Shown: positions 28,304 through 37,253, numbered from the stretch's first letter. The stretch is 64,000 nt of DNA from Cupriavidus malaysiensis (GCF_001854325.1 NZ_CP017754.1:2852001-2916000); one strand, 5' to 3'. Numbers and translations: made by a program. The notes: generated from the letters alone by a model not told the origin.

Positions 28304-28327
28304 TCCAATACAATCCGAAAGAACTGT
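28304..28327. promoter_or_regulatory. Candidate MocR-regulator binding site between DMT and MocR genes
   Basis: CCAATACA and TGTATGG form an imperfect inverted repeat separated by about 12 bp, in the short AT-richer gap between the divergent genes. The role is inference. Confidence 0.35.
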
Positions 28328-28404
28328 ATGGATATGCGCTGCCACACACTTTGCAGTGCGGCGGCACAGCGACGCGGCAGCATCGCGCACGGGGCACGAC
28401 GGCA

Positions 28405-29841
28405 ATGACGGCAATCACCACCACCACGAGCAGGCAAGGCGACACGCAGGACGAGGCTGGCACGCGGACCGGCAAGGTCATGGCGGCCATCCGCGCCAAG
28501 GTGGCGAGCCGCGCGCTGGCCGCCGGCGACCGCCTGCCGTCGATCCGGCGCTTCGCCGCGGCCCAGGGCGTTTCACCTTCAACGGTGGTGGAGGCCTATG
28601 ACCGACTCGCCGCCGAGGGCCTGATCCGGGCCCGGCGCGGCTCCGGCTTCTATGTTGCCGCCACCGTACCGGCGCCGATGGCACTGGCGGCGGAGCCGGC
28701 CCGTGAACTTGCAGTGGATCCGTTCTGGGTCTCGCGCCAGTCGCTCGATGCCGATCCGGCCGTGCTGAAACCCGGCTGCGGCTGGCTGCCCGAGGACTGG
28801 ATGCCGCACGCCGCGCTGCGCCGCGCCTTGCGCGCGCTGGCACGCGCAGAGCCCGCGCTGCTCGCCGACTACGGCAGCACGCGTGGATCGCTGGCACTGC
28901 GCCGGCTGCTGCTGGGCCGCTTCGCCGAGGAAGGCCTGGAGGCCGCGCCCGCGCAGCTCCTGCTGACCGGCTCGGGCACGCAGGCCATCGACCTGATCTG
29001 CCGCTTCCTGCTGCAGCCCGGCGATACGGTCCTGGTCGACGATCCCTGCTATTTCAACTTCCAGGCGCTGCTGCGCGCGCACCAGGCCCGCGTCGTCGGC
29101 GTACCCTACACCCCGTCCGGTCCCGATGTGACGGCCTTCGAAACGGTGCTCGCCTCGGAGCAGCCACGCCTCTACCTGACCAACTCCGCGCTGCACAACC
29201 CGACCGGCGCCTCGCTCTCGCCGCAGACCGCCCACCGCGTGCTGCGCGCGGCCGCCGCGCATGGCCTGACCATCGTCGAGGACGACATCTTCGCCGACTT
29301 CGAGCCCGAGCCTTCGCCGCGCCTGGCGGTGCTGGACGGTCTGGAGCGCGTGATCCGCATCGGCAGTTTCTCCAAGACGCTGTCCGCCTCGGTGCGCTGC
29401 GGCTATATCGCCGCCCGTGCCGACTGGATCGAAGGACTGGTCGACCTGCAGGTGGCCACCAGCTTCGGCGGTGCGAGCCCGGTGGCGACCGAACTGGTCG
29501 GGCAGGTGCTGGCCGGCGGCGGCTACCGCAAGCATATGGAAGCACTGCGGCGGCGGCTCTCGCAGGCGCGGCGCGACATCGCCGCGCGGCTCGCGCCGCT
29601 GGGCATCGATCCCTGGCTGATGCCGCGCGGCGGCTTCTACCTCTGGTGCCGCCTGCCGGACGGCCTGGACTCCACCGTGCTGGCCCGCCTGGCGCTGGCC
29701 GATGGCGTGGTGCTGGCGCCGGGCAATGTGTTCAGCGTGTCGCAGTCGGCCGCCTCCTTCCTGCGCATCAACGTGGCGCAGTCGGGCGACCCGCGCGTGC
29801 CGGAGACGCTGCGGCGCGTGATGGCGGCGGCGCGAAGCTGA
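28405..29841 (+). CDS. MocR/PdxR-type regulator: GntR HTH fused to aminotransferase fold
   Basis: This 478-residue chimera has an N-terminal GntR winged helix (about 15-85, ALAAGDRLPSIRRFAAAQGVSPSTVVEAYDRLAAEGLIRAR). A class-I aminotransferase-like PLP domain follows (about 100-475). Conserved PLP residues are visible: YGSTRGSLALR, SGTQAIDLICR, NPTGAS, the aspartate of EDDIFADF and the Schiff-base lysine in GSFSKTLSASVRCGY. Such proteins sense PLP or amino-acid adducts and usually control a nearby gene. Here the divergent gene is a DMT exporter. The coding frame extends far upstream, but ATG at 28405 is the start that fits the fold. Confidence 0.92.
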   Translation: MTAITTTTSRQGDTQDEAGTRTGKVMAAIRAKVASRALAAGDRLPSIRRFAAAQGVSPSTVVEAYDRLAAEGLIRARRGSGFYVAATVPAPMALAAEPARELAVDPFWVSRQSLDADPAVLKPGCGWLPEDWMPHAALRRALRALARAEPALLADYGSTRGSLALRRLLLGRFAEEGLEAAPAQLLLTGSGTQAIDLICRFLLQPGDTVLVDDPCYFNFQALLRAHQARVVGVPYTPSGPDVTAFETVLASEQPRLYLTNSALHNPTGASLSPQTAHRVLRAAAAHGLTIVEDDIFADFEPEPSPRLAVLDGLERVIRIGSFSKTLSASVRCGYIAARADWIEGLVDLQVATSFGGASPVATELVGQVLAGGGYRKHMEALRRRLSQARRDIAARLAPLGIDPWLMPRGGFYLWCRLPDGLDSTVLARLALADGVVLAPGNVFSVSQSAASFLRINVAQSGDPRVPETLRRVMAAARS

Positions 29842-29856
29842 GCCGGATCGGTCCGG

Positions 29857-30234
29857 CTAATCGAACACGGCCATGCACTCGATCTCCACGCGCGCCCCCA
29901 GCGCCAGCCCGCTCGCGCCCAGCGCGCTGCGCGCCGGATAGGGCGCCTGGAAGAATTCCTTGTAGACCTCGTTGAAGGCCTGCCACTCGGCGATGTCGGC
30001 CAGCATGATGGTGCACTTGGCGACGCGCTGCAAGGACAGGCCGTGGGCTTCCAGCGCGACGCGCACATTCATCAGCGCCTGCCTGGCCTCCTCGCGGATG
30101 CCGCCGGGCACCAGGCGCGTGGTGCCCGGCACGATGCCCATCTGGCCGGACAGCAGCAGCCACTGGCCGACCCGCACACCTTCGGAGAACGGCAGCCCCG
30201 CCGGGAGGATCTTGCCGGAGTTCAGGAATTCCAT
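29857..30234 (-). CDS. RidA family protein (reactive intermediate/imine deaminase)
   Basis: This 125-residue Rid protein has the ending YPARSALGASGLALGARVEIECMAVF, with the RidA arginine in PARSALG and a glutamate in VEIE. Both are needed for deamination of 2-aminoacrylate-type imines. The middle contains LLSGQMGIVPGT and ARQALMNVRVALEAHG. It converges with the MocR gene (15-bp gap between stops), so they are separate transcription units. The ATG at 30234 has GGAGGG six bases upstream. It is trimeric and cytosolic in known relatives. Confidence 0.92.
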   Translation of the reverse strand: MEFLNSGKILPAGLPFSEGVRVGQWLLLSGQMGIVPGTTRLVPGGIREEARQALMNVRVALEAHGLSLQRVAKCTIMLADIAEWQAFNEVYKEFFQAPYPARSALGASGLALGARVEIECMAVFD

Positions 30235-30436
30235 GTCGTACCCTCCAATGAGCGGCGGCCGGCGCCCGGGCCGGACGCCGCCATCCGCACCGAGGTCGAG
30301 AACGGCACCAAGGCGAAAGGCGCGGTGCCCTGCGCACCGCGCCTGCTCGGCGCCCGACCTTGAGTGTAGGAAAAGCCGGCACGCTTGGCGTGCCCGTCAG
30401 CAAGTCCGTGGAACACCTCCTCTTACCCGGCCCGCC

Positions 30437-31393
30437 TTACCGAGCCGGGCTGCCGGTGGCTGCCGGCGACTGCGCGATGCGGCTCTGGCGGCGCAGGTTC
30501 TCGGTGGTGCCACCACTGCCGTCGGCACGCCAGCCCGGCGGCATCAACACGTAGCGCAGCGCGTCCCACGGATTGCCGGCCGCAGCCATGTCGCGCGCCA
30601 GGCTGATCCAGTGCTCGAACTGGTTGCGCAGCGGGTTGCGGGTATGCGACGGCGTCACCAGGCCGTAGCGGCAGGGCTCGTCGGCACGTTCCTCGACATA
30701 GGTGCCGAACAGGCGGTCGAACACGATCAGCACGCCGCCGTAGTTGGCATCCAGGTAGTCGACGTTGGAAGCATGGTGCACGCGGTGCGCCGACGGCGTG
30801 TTGAAGACGTATTCGAACCAGCCGAGCCTGGGTATCCAGGTGTTGTGCAGCCAGAACTGATACATCAGGTTCAGGCTGACAGTGGCCAGCACGACCTCGG
30901 GACGCACACCCAGCAGCACCAGCGGCGTGAAGAAGACAGCGGTGCCGGAGAGCTTGCCGGTCCAGCCGAGCCGGAAGGCCGAGGACAGCGATAACTGGTT
31001 GGGCGAGTGGTGGACCGCATGCGTGGCCCAGAAGAAGCGCACGCGGTGCGAGGCGCGGTGGTACCAGTAGTAGCAGAACTCCTGCCCGAGGAAGAGCAGC
31101 AGCATCGTCAGCGCGCTGTCGAGCGGAACCGTGTAGAAGCGGTGCTCCCAGGCGAAGTGGAAGACCGGCGTGGCCAGCGACAGCGGTAACAGGGCCAGCA
31201 GCTTGCGGCCGGCCAGGTCGGCCAGCGAGAGCCAGGCCTCCGACCAGTCGAACGGCTTGCCGCCGCGACGGCTCCGCCAGGTAAGGACGGCGGCCTCGAT
31301 CAGCGAGACCGAGACGACGAAGGCCGAGACATAGAGCGCAAGTGTTCCGAGGTTTCCAGTCACCATTCCAGTCACCATTCCAGTAGTCAGCAT
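30437..31393 (-). CDS. Sterol desaturase/fatty acid hydroxylase family membrane protein
   Basis: This 318-residue di-iron membrane oxygenase has the three His boxes: YYWYHRASHRVRFFWATHAVHH (HxxxH and HxxHH) and FNTPSAHRVHHASN (HxxHH). Four to five TM segments surround them. Bacterial members hydroxylate or desaturate carotenoids, hopanoids or lipids; the substrate here is unknown. A 12-bp direct repeat (GTCACCATTCCA on the plus strand, encoding MVTG twice) lies at the N-terminus, so the precise start among MLTTG, MVTG and MVTG is uncertain. It ends about 200 bp before the RidA gene. Confidence 0.87.
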   Translation of the reverse strand: MLTTGMVTGMVTGNLGTLALYVSAFVVSVSLIEAAVLTWRSRRGGKPFDWSEAWLSLADLAGRKLLALLPLSLATPVFHFAWEHRFYTVPLDSALTMLLLFLGQEFCYYWYHRASHRVRFFWATHAVHHSPNQLSLSSAFRLGWTGKLSGTAVFFTPLVLLGVRPEVVLATVSLNLMYQFWLHNTWIPRLGWFEYVFNTPSAHRVHHASNVDYLDANYGGVLIVFDRLFGTYVEERADEPCRYGLVTPSHTRNPLRNQFEHWISLARDMAAAGNPWDALRYVLMPPGWRADGSGGTTENLRRQSRIAQSPAATGSPAR

Positions 31394-31820
31394 GATCCGC
31401 GCGACAGCCTGGTTCGGGACCCACCGTCAGCCGGATGGCCGCCGTCGCGTCGGGTGAAGGCAATGTAGCGGGCGGCGCGGGCGCGCGCCATGCGGAAACC
31501 ATGTCGCCATATTTCAGCCCATAGGTCAGCCCATAGGTCGTCGCGTAGGTCAGCGCGCCGCGGCGACCGCAGCAATGCCCCCGCCGGCAGCCCGGCTCCT
31601 GGTGGTGCCTCCGGGGGCTCGGCGCGCAGTCATTCCCTGCGCGCATGCCGGCGCGGCGCCGCCTGTTTGCGCCGTGGTCGCCGCATGTAACGCGGCGACA
31701 TGTTTTCGAGCGCGATTTCCGCGTGCTGCCCGCCTATAGTCCGTCCGACCCGCCGCCGGCCGCTTCTCGCCGGCATCCGGCACGTGCCGGTTCCCGGTCG
31801 GCTACCCCACGGAGAAACCC
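31394..31820. other. Non-coding gap with short direct repeats
   Basis: No gene is supported in these 427 bases. The unit CAGCCCATAGGT occurs twice head to tail at 31515-31538, followed by a diverged CGTCGCGTAGGT. The end of the gap should hold the promoter of the EF-hand/two-component operon. Confidence 0.5.
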
Positions 31821-32114
31821 ATGCAGCGAATGATCGCCACCCTCATCTTGTGTATTGTTTCGGTAGGCGCCTCGGCGCAGGAATCCGCGCCCGCCGCGGG
31901 AGGCAGCACGCGCCTCGGCCAGGCCGTGCGGCAGATCGAGGCACGCTTCGCCAGCGCCAACACCACGCACGACGGCAAGCTGACGCGCGAGCAGGCCGCT
32001 GCCGGCATGCCGATGGTGGCCAGGTATTTCGACGCAATCGACACGCAGCAGGCAGGCTATGTCACCCTGCCGCAGATCGCGGCTTTCCTGCGCCAGCATG
32101 CCATGTCGCGCTGA
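31821..32114 (+). CDS. Small periplasmic EF-hand-like protein
   Basis: This 97-residue product has a signal peptide (MQRMIATLILCIVSVGASAQ) and two EF-hand-like segments. The first loop, NTTHDGKLTREQ (residues 47-58), keeps D at position 5 and G at 6 but has N and T at positions 1 and 3 and Q at 12. The second (DAIDTQQAGYVTLPQI) is more degenerate. Calcium binding is therefore uncertain. It lies 49 bp upstream of a response regulator on the same strand, so it is probably the first gene of a signalling operon. Confidence 0.75.
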   Translation: MQRMIATLILCIVSVGASAQESAPAAGGSTRLGQAVRQIEARFASANTTHDGKLTREQAAAGMPMVARYFDAIDTQQAGYVTLPQIAAFLRQHAMSR

Positions 32115-32163
32115 CGGCCGGATCTGCGCGGCACCCCGTCCCATCTTCACCCGGGAGAACAGC

Positions 32164-32877
32164 ATGGAGCAGGAAACCAGGATCCTCGTGCTCGACGACG
32201 AGGCGGAGTTGCGCAATATGCTGCAGCGCTTCCTGAGCGCGCACGGCTTCCGCGTGCGCGTGGTCGCCGACGGCAAGCAACTCGACCGCTACCTGCAGCG
32301 CGAGCCGCACGACCTGCTCGTGCTGGACCTGATGATGGCGCCCGAGGACGGCCTCACCATCTGCCGCCGCCTGCGCGGCGAAGGCCACACCCTGCCCATC
32401 CTGATGCTGACCGCCAAGGGCGACCCGATGGACCGGGTCACCGGGCTGGAGACCGGCGCCGACGACTACCTGGCCAAGCCATTCGTGCCGGACGAGCTGG
32501 TCGCGCGCATCCGTGCGCTGCTGCGCCGCCAGAAGATGGCGGCGGGCGACCCCACCGTGACCACGCAGCGGTTGCGTTTCGGCGACTTCCGGTTCGATCC
32601 GGCCGGGCTGGTCCTGCTGCGCGGCGGCGAGCCGGTCGAGATCCACTCGGCCCAGATGCAGCTGCTGCAGGCGCTGGGCGCTTCGCCCAACCGCGCGGTG
32701 AGCCGAGAGAACCTGCTGGCGCGGGCACGCGGACGCGACCACGACGCGCTCGACCGCAGCATCGACGTGCAGATCCTGCGCCTGCGCCAGATCGTCGAGG
32801 ACGACCCCTCCAAGCCGCGCTTCATCAAGACGGTGTGGGGCGTCGGCTACATGCTGGTGGCAGGCGTCGAGACCTGA
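32164..32877 (+). CDS. OmpR family response regulator
   Basis: This 237-residue protein has a receiver domain at residues 5-120, with acidic DD pair D11/D12, phosphoacceptor D55 in LLVLDLMM, and K105 in YLAKPF. A winged-helix OmpR/PhoB output domain occupies 135-235, ending RFIKTVWGVGYMLV. It resembles the OmpR/RisA branch (EDGLTICRRLRG). It is followed after 11 bp by the sensor kinase gene. The signal is unknown; the upstream EF-hand protein hints at calcium or an envelope cue. Confidence 0.93.
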   Translation: MEQETRILVLDDEAELRNMLQRFLSAHGFRVRVVADGKQLDRYLQREPHDLLVLDLMMAPEDGLTICRRLRGEGHTLPILMLTAKGDPMDRVTGLETGADDYLAKPFVPDELVARIRALLRRQKMAAGDPTVTTQRLRFGDFRFDPAGLVLLRGGEPVEIHSAQMQLLQALGASPNRAVSRENLLARARGRDHDALDRSIDVQILRLRQIVEDDPSKPRFIKTVWGVGYMLVAGVET

Positions 32878-32888
32878 TACGTCCCTTG

Positions 32889-34226
32889 ATGCCCTCCATC
32901 CTGCCCCGTTCGCTGCTGGCGCGTAACATCGTCCCGCTGGTGGCCCTGCTGGCCTTCTCGCAGGCCTGTTCGCTGGCGGTACTGCTGCGCTTCGTGCAGC
33001 GTCCCCGGCTGGAACGCGCCGCCGATATCTTCGCGGGCTACGTCGAGACCCTCGACGCGATGCTCGCCGCCATGCCCGCCGGCGCTGCCGCCGCCACCGC
33101 CGCCGGCCTCGGCGCACAGCCGCAGGCGCCGCCGGCCGCGGCGCCGCAGCCCACGCCCAGCCCGCTGCGCTTGCTCCGCGACTACCAGCGCGACGTCTTT
33201 CTCGACGTGCTGCAGCGCCGCCTGCCGCCGGAACTGCTGGTGCGCTGGCAGGACAACGGCGACGAGCGCGTATGGATACGCCTGCGCCACGCCGGCCCCG
33301 CCGGCGCTCCCGCCTGGCTGCCCCTGCCCGTGATCGAGGACGCACGCGCCGGCGGCCTGACCGCCACCGTGCTGATGTCGGCTGTGCTGGCCCTGCTGGC
33401 CGCATTGACCGGCTATTGGCTGCAGCGGCACATCAACCGCCCGCTGCAGGAACTGGCGCATGCCGCGCGCCTGCTCAGCGCTGGCCAGGCGCCGGTCGCG
33501 CTGCCCACCGACGGGCCGACCGAGATCGCCCAGGTCAGCACCGCCTTCAACCAGATGACGCAGGCCCTGCAGCAGGCCGAGGCCACGCGCTCGCTGATGC
33601 TGGCCGGCATCTCCCACGATATCCGCACGCCCCTGACCAAGCTGCGCCTGGCCATGGCGATGGCAATCCCGCGCGGTGCCGACGACAGCTTCGTCGCCGC
33701 AGTCGAGGGCTACCTGGACCAGATCGACACGATCCTGCAGCAGTTCATGGACTACGCCGGCAGCGGCGAGCGCGAGCCGCCGGAAACAGGCGACCTCAAC
33801 GCCCTGGTCGGCCGCCTGGCTGCGGATTTCGCCGGCCTTGGCCACGAATTCGAGCTATCGCTTGGCGCCTTGCCGCCGCTGCCGTTCCGCCCCGTCAGCC
33901 TGATGCGCCTGCTGATGAACCTGATGCAGAACGCCATCGTCTACGGCAAGCACGGCCTGGCGGTGCGCACCTGGCGCGAAGGCGACAGGGCCTGCATCGC
34001 CATCTGCGACCGCGGCAGCGGCCTCAGCGCACCGGAACTGGAAGCCCTCAAGGCCCCCTTCAGCCGCGGCAGGAACGCGCAAGGCCACGCCGGCGGCACC
34101 GGGCTCGGCCTGGCCATCGTGGAGCGCATCGCACGTCTGCACGGTGGCACGCTGCACTTCCGCCCGCGCGCCGGCGGAGGGCTGGAGGCGGTGGTGGCGT
34201 TGCCGCTGCACGCGAGCGCTGCCTAG
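32889..34226 (+). CDS. Sensor histidine kinase of the OmpR-partner type
   Basis: This 445-residue inner-membrane kinase has TM1 at about 12-32 and a periplasmic Ala/Pro-rich sensor region at about 33-155. TM2 is at about 160-182 and is followed by a HAMP domain (INRPLQELAHAARLLSAG). The HisKA helix carries the phosphoacceptor His in GISHDIRTPLTKLRL. The HATPase domain has an N box (LMNLMQNAIVYG), CDRGSGLS and GGTGLGLAIVERI. All catalytic boxes are intact. It is translationally close to its response regulator. An intrinsic terminator follows at 34250-34285. Confidence 0.93.
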   Translation: MPSILPRSLLARNIVPLVALLAFSQACSLAVLLRFVQRPRLERAADIFAGYVETLDAMLAAMPAGAAAATAAGLGAQPQAPPAAAPQPTPSPLRLLRDYQRDVFLDVLQRRLPPELLVRWQDNGDERVWIRLRHAGPAGAPAWLPLPVIEDARAGGLTATVLMSAVLALLAALTGYWLQRHINRPLQELAHAARLLSAGQAPVALPTDGPTEIAQVSTAFNQMTQALQQAEATRSLMLAGISHDIRTPLTKLRLAMAMAIPRGADDSFVAAVEGYLDQIDTILQQFMDYAGSGEREPPETGDLNALVGRLAADFAGLGHEFELSLGALPPLPFRPVSLMRLLMNLMQNAIVYGKHGLAVRTWREGDRACIAICDRGSGLSAPELEALKAPFSRGRNAQGHAGGTGLGLAIVERIARLHGGTLHFRPRAGGGLEAVVALPLHASAA

Positions 34227-34249
34227 AAATACCGGCTGTGCCGAGGGGG

Positions 34250-34285
34250 GGCACGGTCCAGGACCGTGCCGGCTTTCCTTTTTTT
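34250..34285 (+). terminator. Intrinsic terminator after the sensor kinase gene
   Basis: GGCACGGTCC and GGACCGTGCC form the stem, followed by GGCTTTCC and a run of seven T. It lies between convergent genes. Confidence 0.88.
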
Positions 34286-34317
34286 CACGCCCGGTCGCAC
34301 CCGGGCGCAGGCGAGGC

Positions 34318-36180
34318 TCAGCCGCGCTTGAGCTGCGACAGGTCGCGCACCGCGCCGCGGTCGGCCGAGGTGGCCAGCGCCGCGTAGGCCTGCAGCGCGG
34401 CCGAGACCACGCGCTCGCGGTGCTCCGGCTGCCAGGCACGCGCGCCGCGCGCTTGCATGGCGGCGCGGCGGCTGGCCAGCTCCGCCTCGGAGACGTCGAG
34501 GTGGATCCGGCGCTTGGGGATGTCGATGTGGATGATGTCGCCATCGTTGACCAGCGCCACCGTGCCGCCTTCCGCCGCTTCCGGCGACGCATGGCCGATC
34601 ACCAGCCCCGAGGAGCCGCCCGAGAAGCGCCCGTCGGTGAACAGCGCACAGGTCTTGCCCAGGCCCTTGGACTTCAGGTACGAGGTCGGGTACAGCATCT
34701 CCTGCATGCCGGGGCCGCCCTTGGGGCCTTCGTAGCGGATGATGACCACGTCGCCGGCCTGCACCTGGTCGCCCAGGATACCGGCCACGGCGTCGTCCTG
34801 GCTCTCGAACACGCGCGCGCGGCCGCTGAACACCCACTGCGACTCATCCACGCCCGCGGTCTTGACGATGCAGCCCTTCTCGGCCAGGTTGCCGTACAGC
34901 ACGGCCAGGCCGCCGTCCTTGGAATACGCGTGCTCCTTGCTGCGGATGCAGCCGCGCTCGCGGTCGAGGTCCAGCGTGTCGAAGGTGGCTTCCTGGCTGA
35001 AGGCGACCTGGGTCGGGATGCCGCCCGGCGCGGCGCGGTAGAACTTGTGCGCGGCATCCTCGCCGCTGCCCGCCACGTCCCAGCGCGCGATCGCGGCGCC
35101 CAGCGTGCCGCTGTGCACGTTGCCGCAGCTGGGGTCGATCAGGTCGGCGCGCAGCAGCTCGCCGAGGATGCCGAGGATGCCGCCGGCGCGGTGCACGTCC
35201 TCGATGTGGTACTTGTCGGTGGCCGGCGCGGCCTTGCACAGGCAGGGCACCTTGCGCGAGATGCGGTCGATGTCGGACATGGTGAAGTCCACGCCCGCCT
35301 CCTGCGCCGCGGCCAGCAGGTGCAGCACGGTGTTGGTGGAGCCGCCCATGGCCACGTCCAGCGCCATGGCGTTCTCGAAGGCGCGCTTGGTGGCGATCTG
35401 GCGCGGCAGCACCGAGGCGTCTTCTTCCTGGTAGTAGCGGCGGCACAGGTCGACGATCAGGCGGCCGGCCTGCTCGAACAGGCCCTGGCGCCAGGCGTGC
35501 GTGGCCACGATGGTGCCGTTGCCCGGCAGCGCCAGGCCGATCGCCTCGGTCAGGCAGTTCATCGAGTTGGCGGTGAACATGCCGGAGCAGGAGCCGCAGG
35601 TGGGGCAGGCGCTGCGCTCGACTTCCTCGGCCTCGGCATCGCTGACCTTGGGGTCGGCGGCCTTGATCATGGCGTCGATCAGGTCGATCTTGGCGATCAC
35701 CTGGCCATCGGTGGGCGACTTGATCTTGCCGGCCTCCATCGGGCCGCCGGAGACGAACACGACGGGGATGTTCAGGCGCATGGCGGCCATCAGCATGCCC
35801 GGGGTGATCTTGTCGCAGTTGGAGATGCAGACCATGGCATCGGCGCAGTGCGCGTTGACCATGTACTCGACCGAATCGGCGATCAGTTCGCGCGAGGGCA
35901 GCGAATAGAGCATGCCGCCGTGGCCCATGGCGATGCCATCGTCGACCGCGATGGTGTTGAATTCCTTGGCCACGCCGCCGGCGGCTTCGATCTCGCGCGC
36001 CACCAGGGCGCCGAGGTCGCGCAGGTGCACGTGTCCCGGCACGAACTGGGTGAAGGAGTTGACCACGGCGATGATGGGCTTGCCGAAGTCGCCGTCCTTC
36101 ATGCCGGTGGCGCGCCACAGGGCGCGCGCCCCGGCCATGTTGCGGCCATGGGTGGAGGTGCGGGAACGGTATTGCGGCAT
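34318..36180 (-). CDS. ilvD: Dihydroxy-acid dehydratase
   Basis: This 620-residue Fe-S enzyme dehydrates 2,3-dihydroxy-isovalerate and 2,3-dihydroxy-3-methylvalerate in valine and isoleucine synthesis. It starts [26 protein letters not shown]. The cluster cysteines are visible in [13 protein letters not shown] and [17 protein letters not shown]. The C-terminal swivelling domain contains TDGRFSGG and IGHASPEA. Length matches the E. coli type. It is single-gene here, read away from the tRNA-Leu array. Confidence 0.96.
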   Translation of the reverse strand: MPQYRSRTSTHGRNMAGARALWRATGMKDGDFGKPIIAVVNSFTQFVPGHVHLRDLGALVAREIEAAGGVAKEFNTIAVDDGIAMGHGGMLYSLPSRELIADSVEYMVNAHCADAMVCISNCDKITPGMLMAAMRLNIPVVFVSGGPMEAGKIKSPTDGQVIAKIDLIDAMIKAADPKVSDAEAEEVERSACPTCGSCSGMFTANSMNCLTEAIGLALPGNGTIVATHAWRQGLFEQAGRLIVDLCRRYYQEEDASVLPRQIATKRAFENAMALDVAMGGSTNTVLHLLAAAQEAGVDFTMSDIDRISRKVPCLCKAAPATDKYHIEDVHRAGGILGILGELLRADLIDPSCGNVHSGTLGAAIARWDVAGSGEDAAHKFYRAAPGGIPTQVAFSQEATFDTLDLDRERGCIRSKEHAYSKDGGLAVLYGNLAEKGCIVKTAGVDESQWVFSGRARVFESQDDAVAGILGDQVQAGDVVIIRYEGPKGGPGMQEMLYPTSYLKSKGLGKTCALFTDGRFSGGSSGLVIGHASPEAAEGGTVALVNDGDIIHIDIPKRRIHLDVSEAELASRRAAMQARGARAWQPEHRERVVSAALQAYAALATSADRGAVRDLSQLKRG

Positions 36181-36301
36181 GATCTGTCTCGAACGTATGT
36201 TGTGGGGCGCAAAGCACGCAATTATAAAGCGCGGCATGGCGCCCTGGCCGGACAGCCGCGCCCCGTCCGCCTGCCCGGCACGAAAAAGCCGGCCAAGGGG
36301 C

Positions 36302-36329
36302 TTGCAAAGCCCGTCCGCTTCGCTATAAT
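36302..36329 (+). promoter_or_regulatory. Promoter of the first tRNA-Leu gene
   Basis: TTGCAA, a 16-bp spacer and TATAAT at 36324-36329 lie 13 bases before the tRNA. Copies 2 and 3 have TTGATC-16-TATAAT at 36555-36582 and 36808-36835. The GC-rich stretch after each -10 box (CGCGGCTTCCGC) is a stringent-type discriminator. Confidence 0.8.
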
Positions 36330-36342
36330 TCGCGGCTTCCGC

Positions 36343-36429
36343 GCCCAGATGGCGGAATTGGTAGACGCACTAGGTTCAGGTCCTAGCGGTGGCAACACTG
36401 TGGAGGTTCGAGTCCTCTTCTGGGCACCA
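36343..36429 (+). tRNA. tRNA-Leu (CAG), copy 1
   Basis: Class II tRNA of 87 nt with encoded CCA. The acceptor is GCCCAGA/TCTGGGC and the anticodon arm CTAGG-TTCAGGT-CCTAG gives anticodon CAG, which reads CUG. The long variable arm is CGGTGGCAACACTGT, and the T arm GGAGG-TTCGAGT-CCTCT. Confidence 0.97.
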
Positions 36430-36435
36430 TATTTG

Positions 36436-36469
36436 AAAGGCAGATGATCGCAAGATCGTCTGCCTTTTT
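36436..36469 (+). terminator. Intrinsic terminator after tRNA-Leu copy 1
   Basis: Stem AAAGGCAGATGATC / GATCGTCTGCCTTT with loop GCAA, then a T run. One G·T wobble is present. Confidence 0.93.
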
Positions 36470-36595
36470 CATTTGTCTGCCCAGACCAACCGCGCATTCC
36501 CCCACTCTTTCCTACCCACTGCGGGGCAGCGCCGCGAACCATGCGGCAAGGGGCTTGATCCACGCGGAGGATTCTGTATAATTCGCGGCTTCCGC

Positions 36596-36682
36596 GCCCA
36601 GATGGCGGAATTGGTAGACGCACTAGGTTCAGGTCCTAGCGGTGGCAACACTGTGGAGGTTCGAGTCCTCTTCTGGGCACCA
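36596..36682 (+). tRNA. tRNA-Leu (CAG), copy 2
   Basis: Sequence identical to copy 1 over all 87 nt, including the CCA end. Confidence 0.97.
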
Positions 36683-36688
36683 TATTTG

Positions 36689-36722
36689 AAAGGCAGATGA
36701 TCGCAAGGTCATCTGCCTTTTT
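36689..36722 (+). terminator. Intrinsic terminator after tRNA-Leu copy 2
   Basis: Same hairpin as after copy 1, but the 3' arm is GGTCATCTGCC, moving the wobble pair to another position. Confidence 0.93.
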
Positions 36723-36848
36723 CATTTGTCCGCCCAGACCAACCGCGCATTCCCCCACTCTTTCCTACCCACTTCGGGGCAGCGCCGCGAACCATGCGGC
36801 AAGGGGCTTGATCCACGCGAAGGATTCTGTATAATCCGCGGCTTCCGC

Positions 36849-36935
36849 GCCCAGATGGCGGAATTGGTAGACGCACTAGGTTCAGGTCCTAGCGGTGGCA
36901 ACACTGTGGAGGTTCGAGTCCTCTTCTGGGCACCA
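36849..36935 (+). tRNA. tRNA-Leu (CAG), copy 3
   Basis: Sequence identical to copies 1 and 2 over 87 nt. Its upstream region has TATAATCC instead of TATAATTC. Confidence 0.97.
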
Positions 36936-36941
36936 TATTTG

Positions 36942-36975
36942 AAAGGCAGATGATCGCAAGATCATCTGCCTTTTT
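36942..36975 (+). terminator. Intrinsic terminator after tRNA-Leu copy 3
   Basis: Perfectly paired version of the same hairpin (GATCATCTGCC 3' arm), followed by TTTTT. Confidence 0.93.
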
Positions 36976-36984
36976 CATTTGTCC

Positions 36985-37091
36985 GCCCAGAAAGTCAGGT
37001 GCCTGCGCACCTGACGTGGGGACTCGAAGGGCCTGGCTTGCAAGCCAGGCCGGGGTCGCGCCAGTGTGACCGAGTCCTCTTCTGGGCACCA
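36985..37091 (+). ncRNA. tRNA-like structured unit A (acceptor and T-arm ends kept, core replaced)
   Basis: This 107-nt unit begins GCCCAGA and ends TCTGGGC-ACCA, so its ends pair as the tRNA-Leu acceptor stem with CCA. Inside are a hairpin TCAGGTGC-CTGC-GCACCTGA and a stem GGGGACTC/GAGTCCTC. The 3' side of that stem is the tRNA T-arm remnant. It encloses an 11-bp perfect palindrome (GGCCTGGCTTG/CAAGCCAGGCC) and a hairpin GGTCGC...GTGACC. No anticodon arm or normal T loop remains, so it cannot be a standard tRNA. Transcription is not proven; no promoter like those of the tRNAs precedes it. The shared terminator follows. Confidence 0.55.
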
Positions 37092-37097
37092 TATTTG

Positions 37098-37131
37098 AAA
37101 GGCAGATGATCGCAAGGTCATCTGCCTTTTT
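37098..37131 (+). terminator. Intrinsic terminator after tRNA-like unit A
   Basis: Same hairpin and T run as after the tRNA genes (GGTCATCTGCC form). Confidence 0.9.
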
Positions 37132-37140
37132 CATTTGTCC

Positions 37141-37247
37141 GCCCAGAAAGTCAGGTGCCTGCGCACCTGACGTGGGGACTCGAAGGGCCTGGCTTGCAAG
37201 CCAGGCCGGGGTCGCGCCAGCGTGACCGAGTCCTCTTCTGGGCACCA
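37141..37247 (+). ncRNA. tRNA-like structured unit B
   Basis: This is a 107-nt copy of unit A, 156 bp downstream of it. The only difference I see is CAGCGTGACC instead of CAGTGTGACC. The change extends the last internal hairpin to 7 pairs (GGTCGCG/CGTGACC). It is followed by the shared terminator. Confidence 0.55.
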
Positions 37248-37253
37248 TATTTG

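Larger units (their letters stand above)
36324..37083 (+). repeat. 253-bp tandem repeat array carrying three tRNA-Leu genes
   Basis: Each unit contains a -10 box, the tRNA gene, an intrinsic terminator and a spacer. Start-to-start distance is exactly 253 bp twice. Copies differ by only a few bases, mostly in the terminator loop side and the spacer. The array continues into the three altered 107-nt units. Confidence 0.93.
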
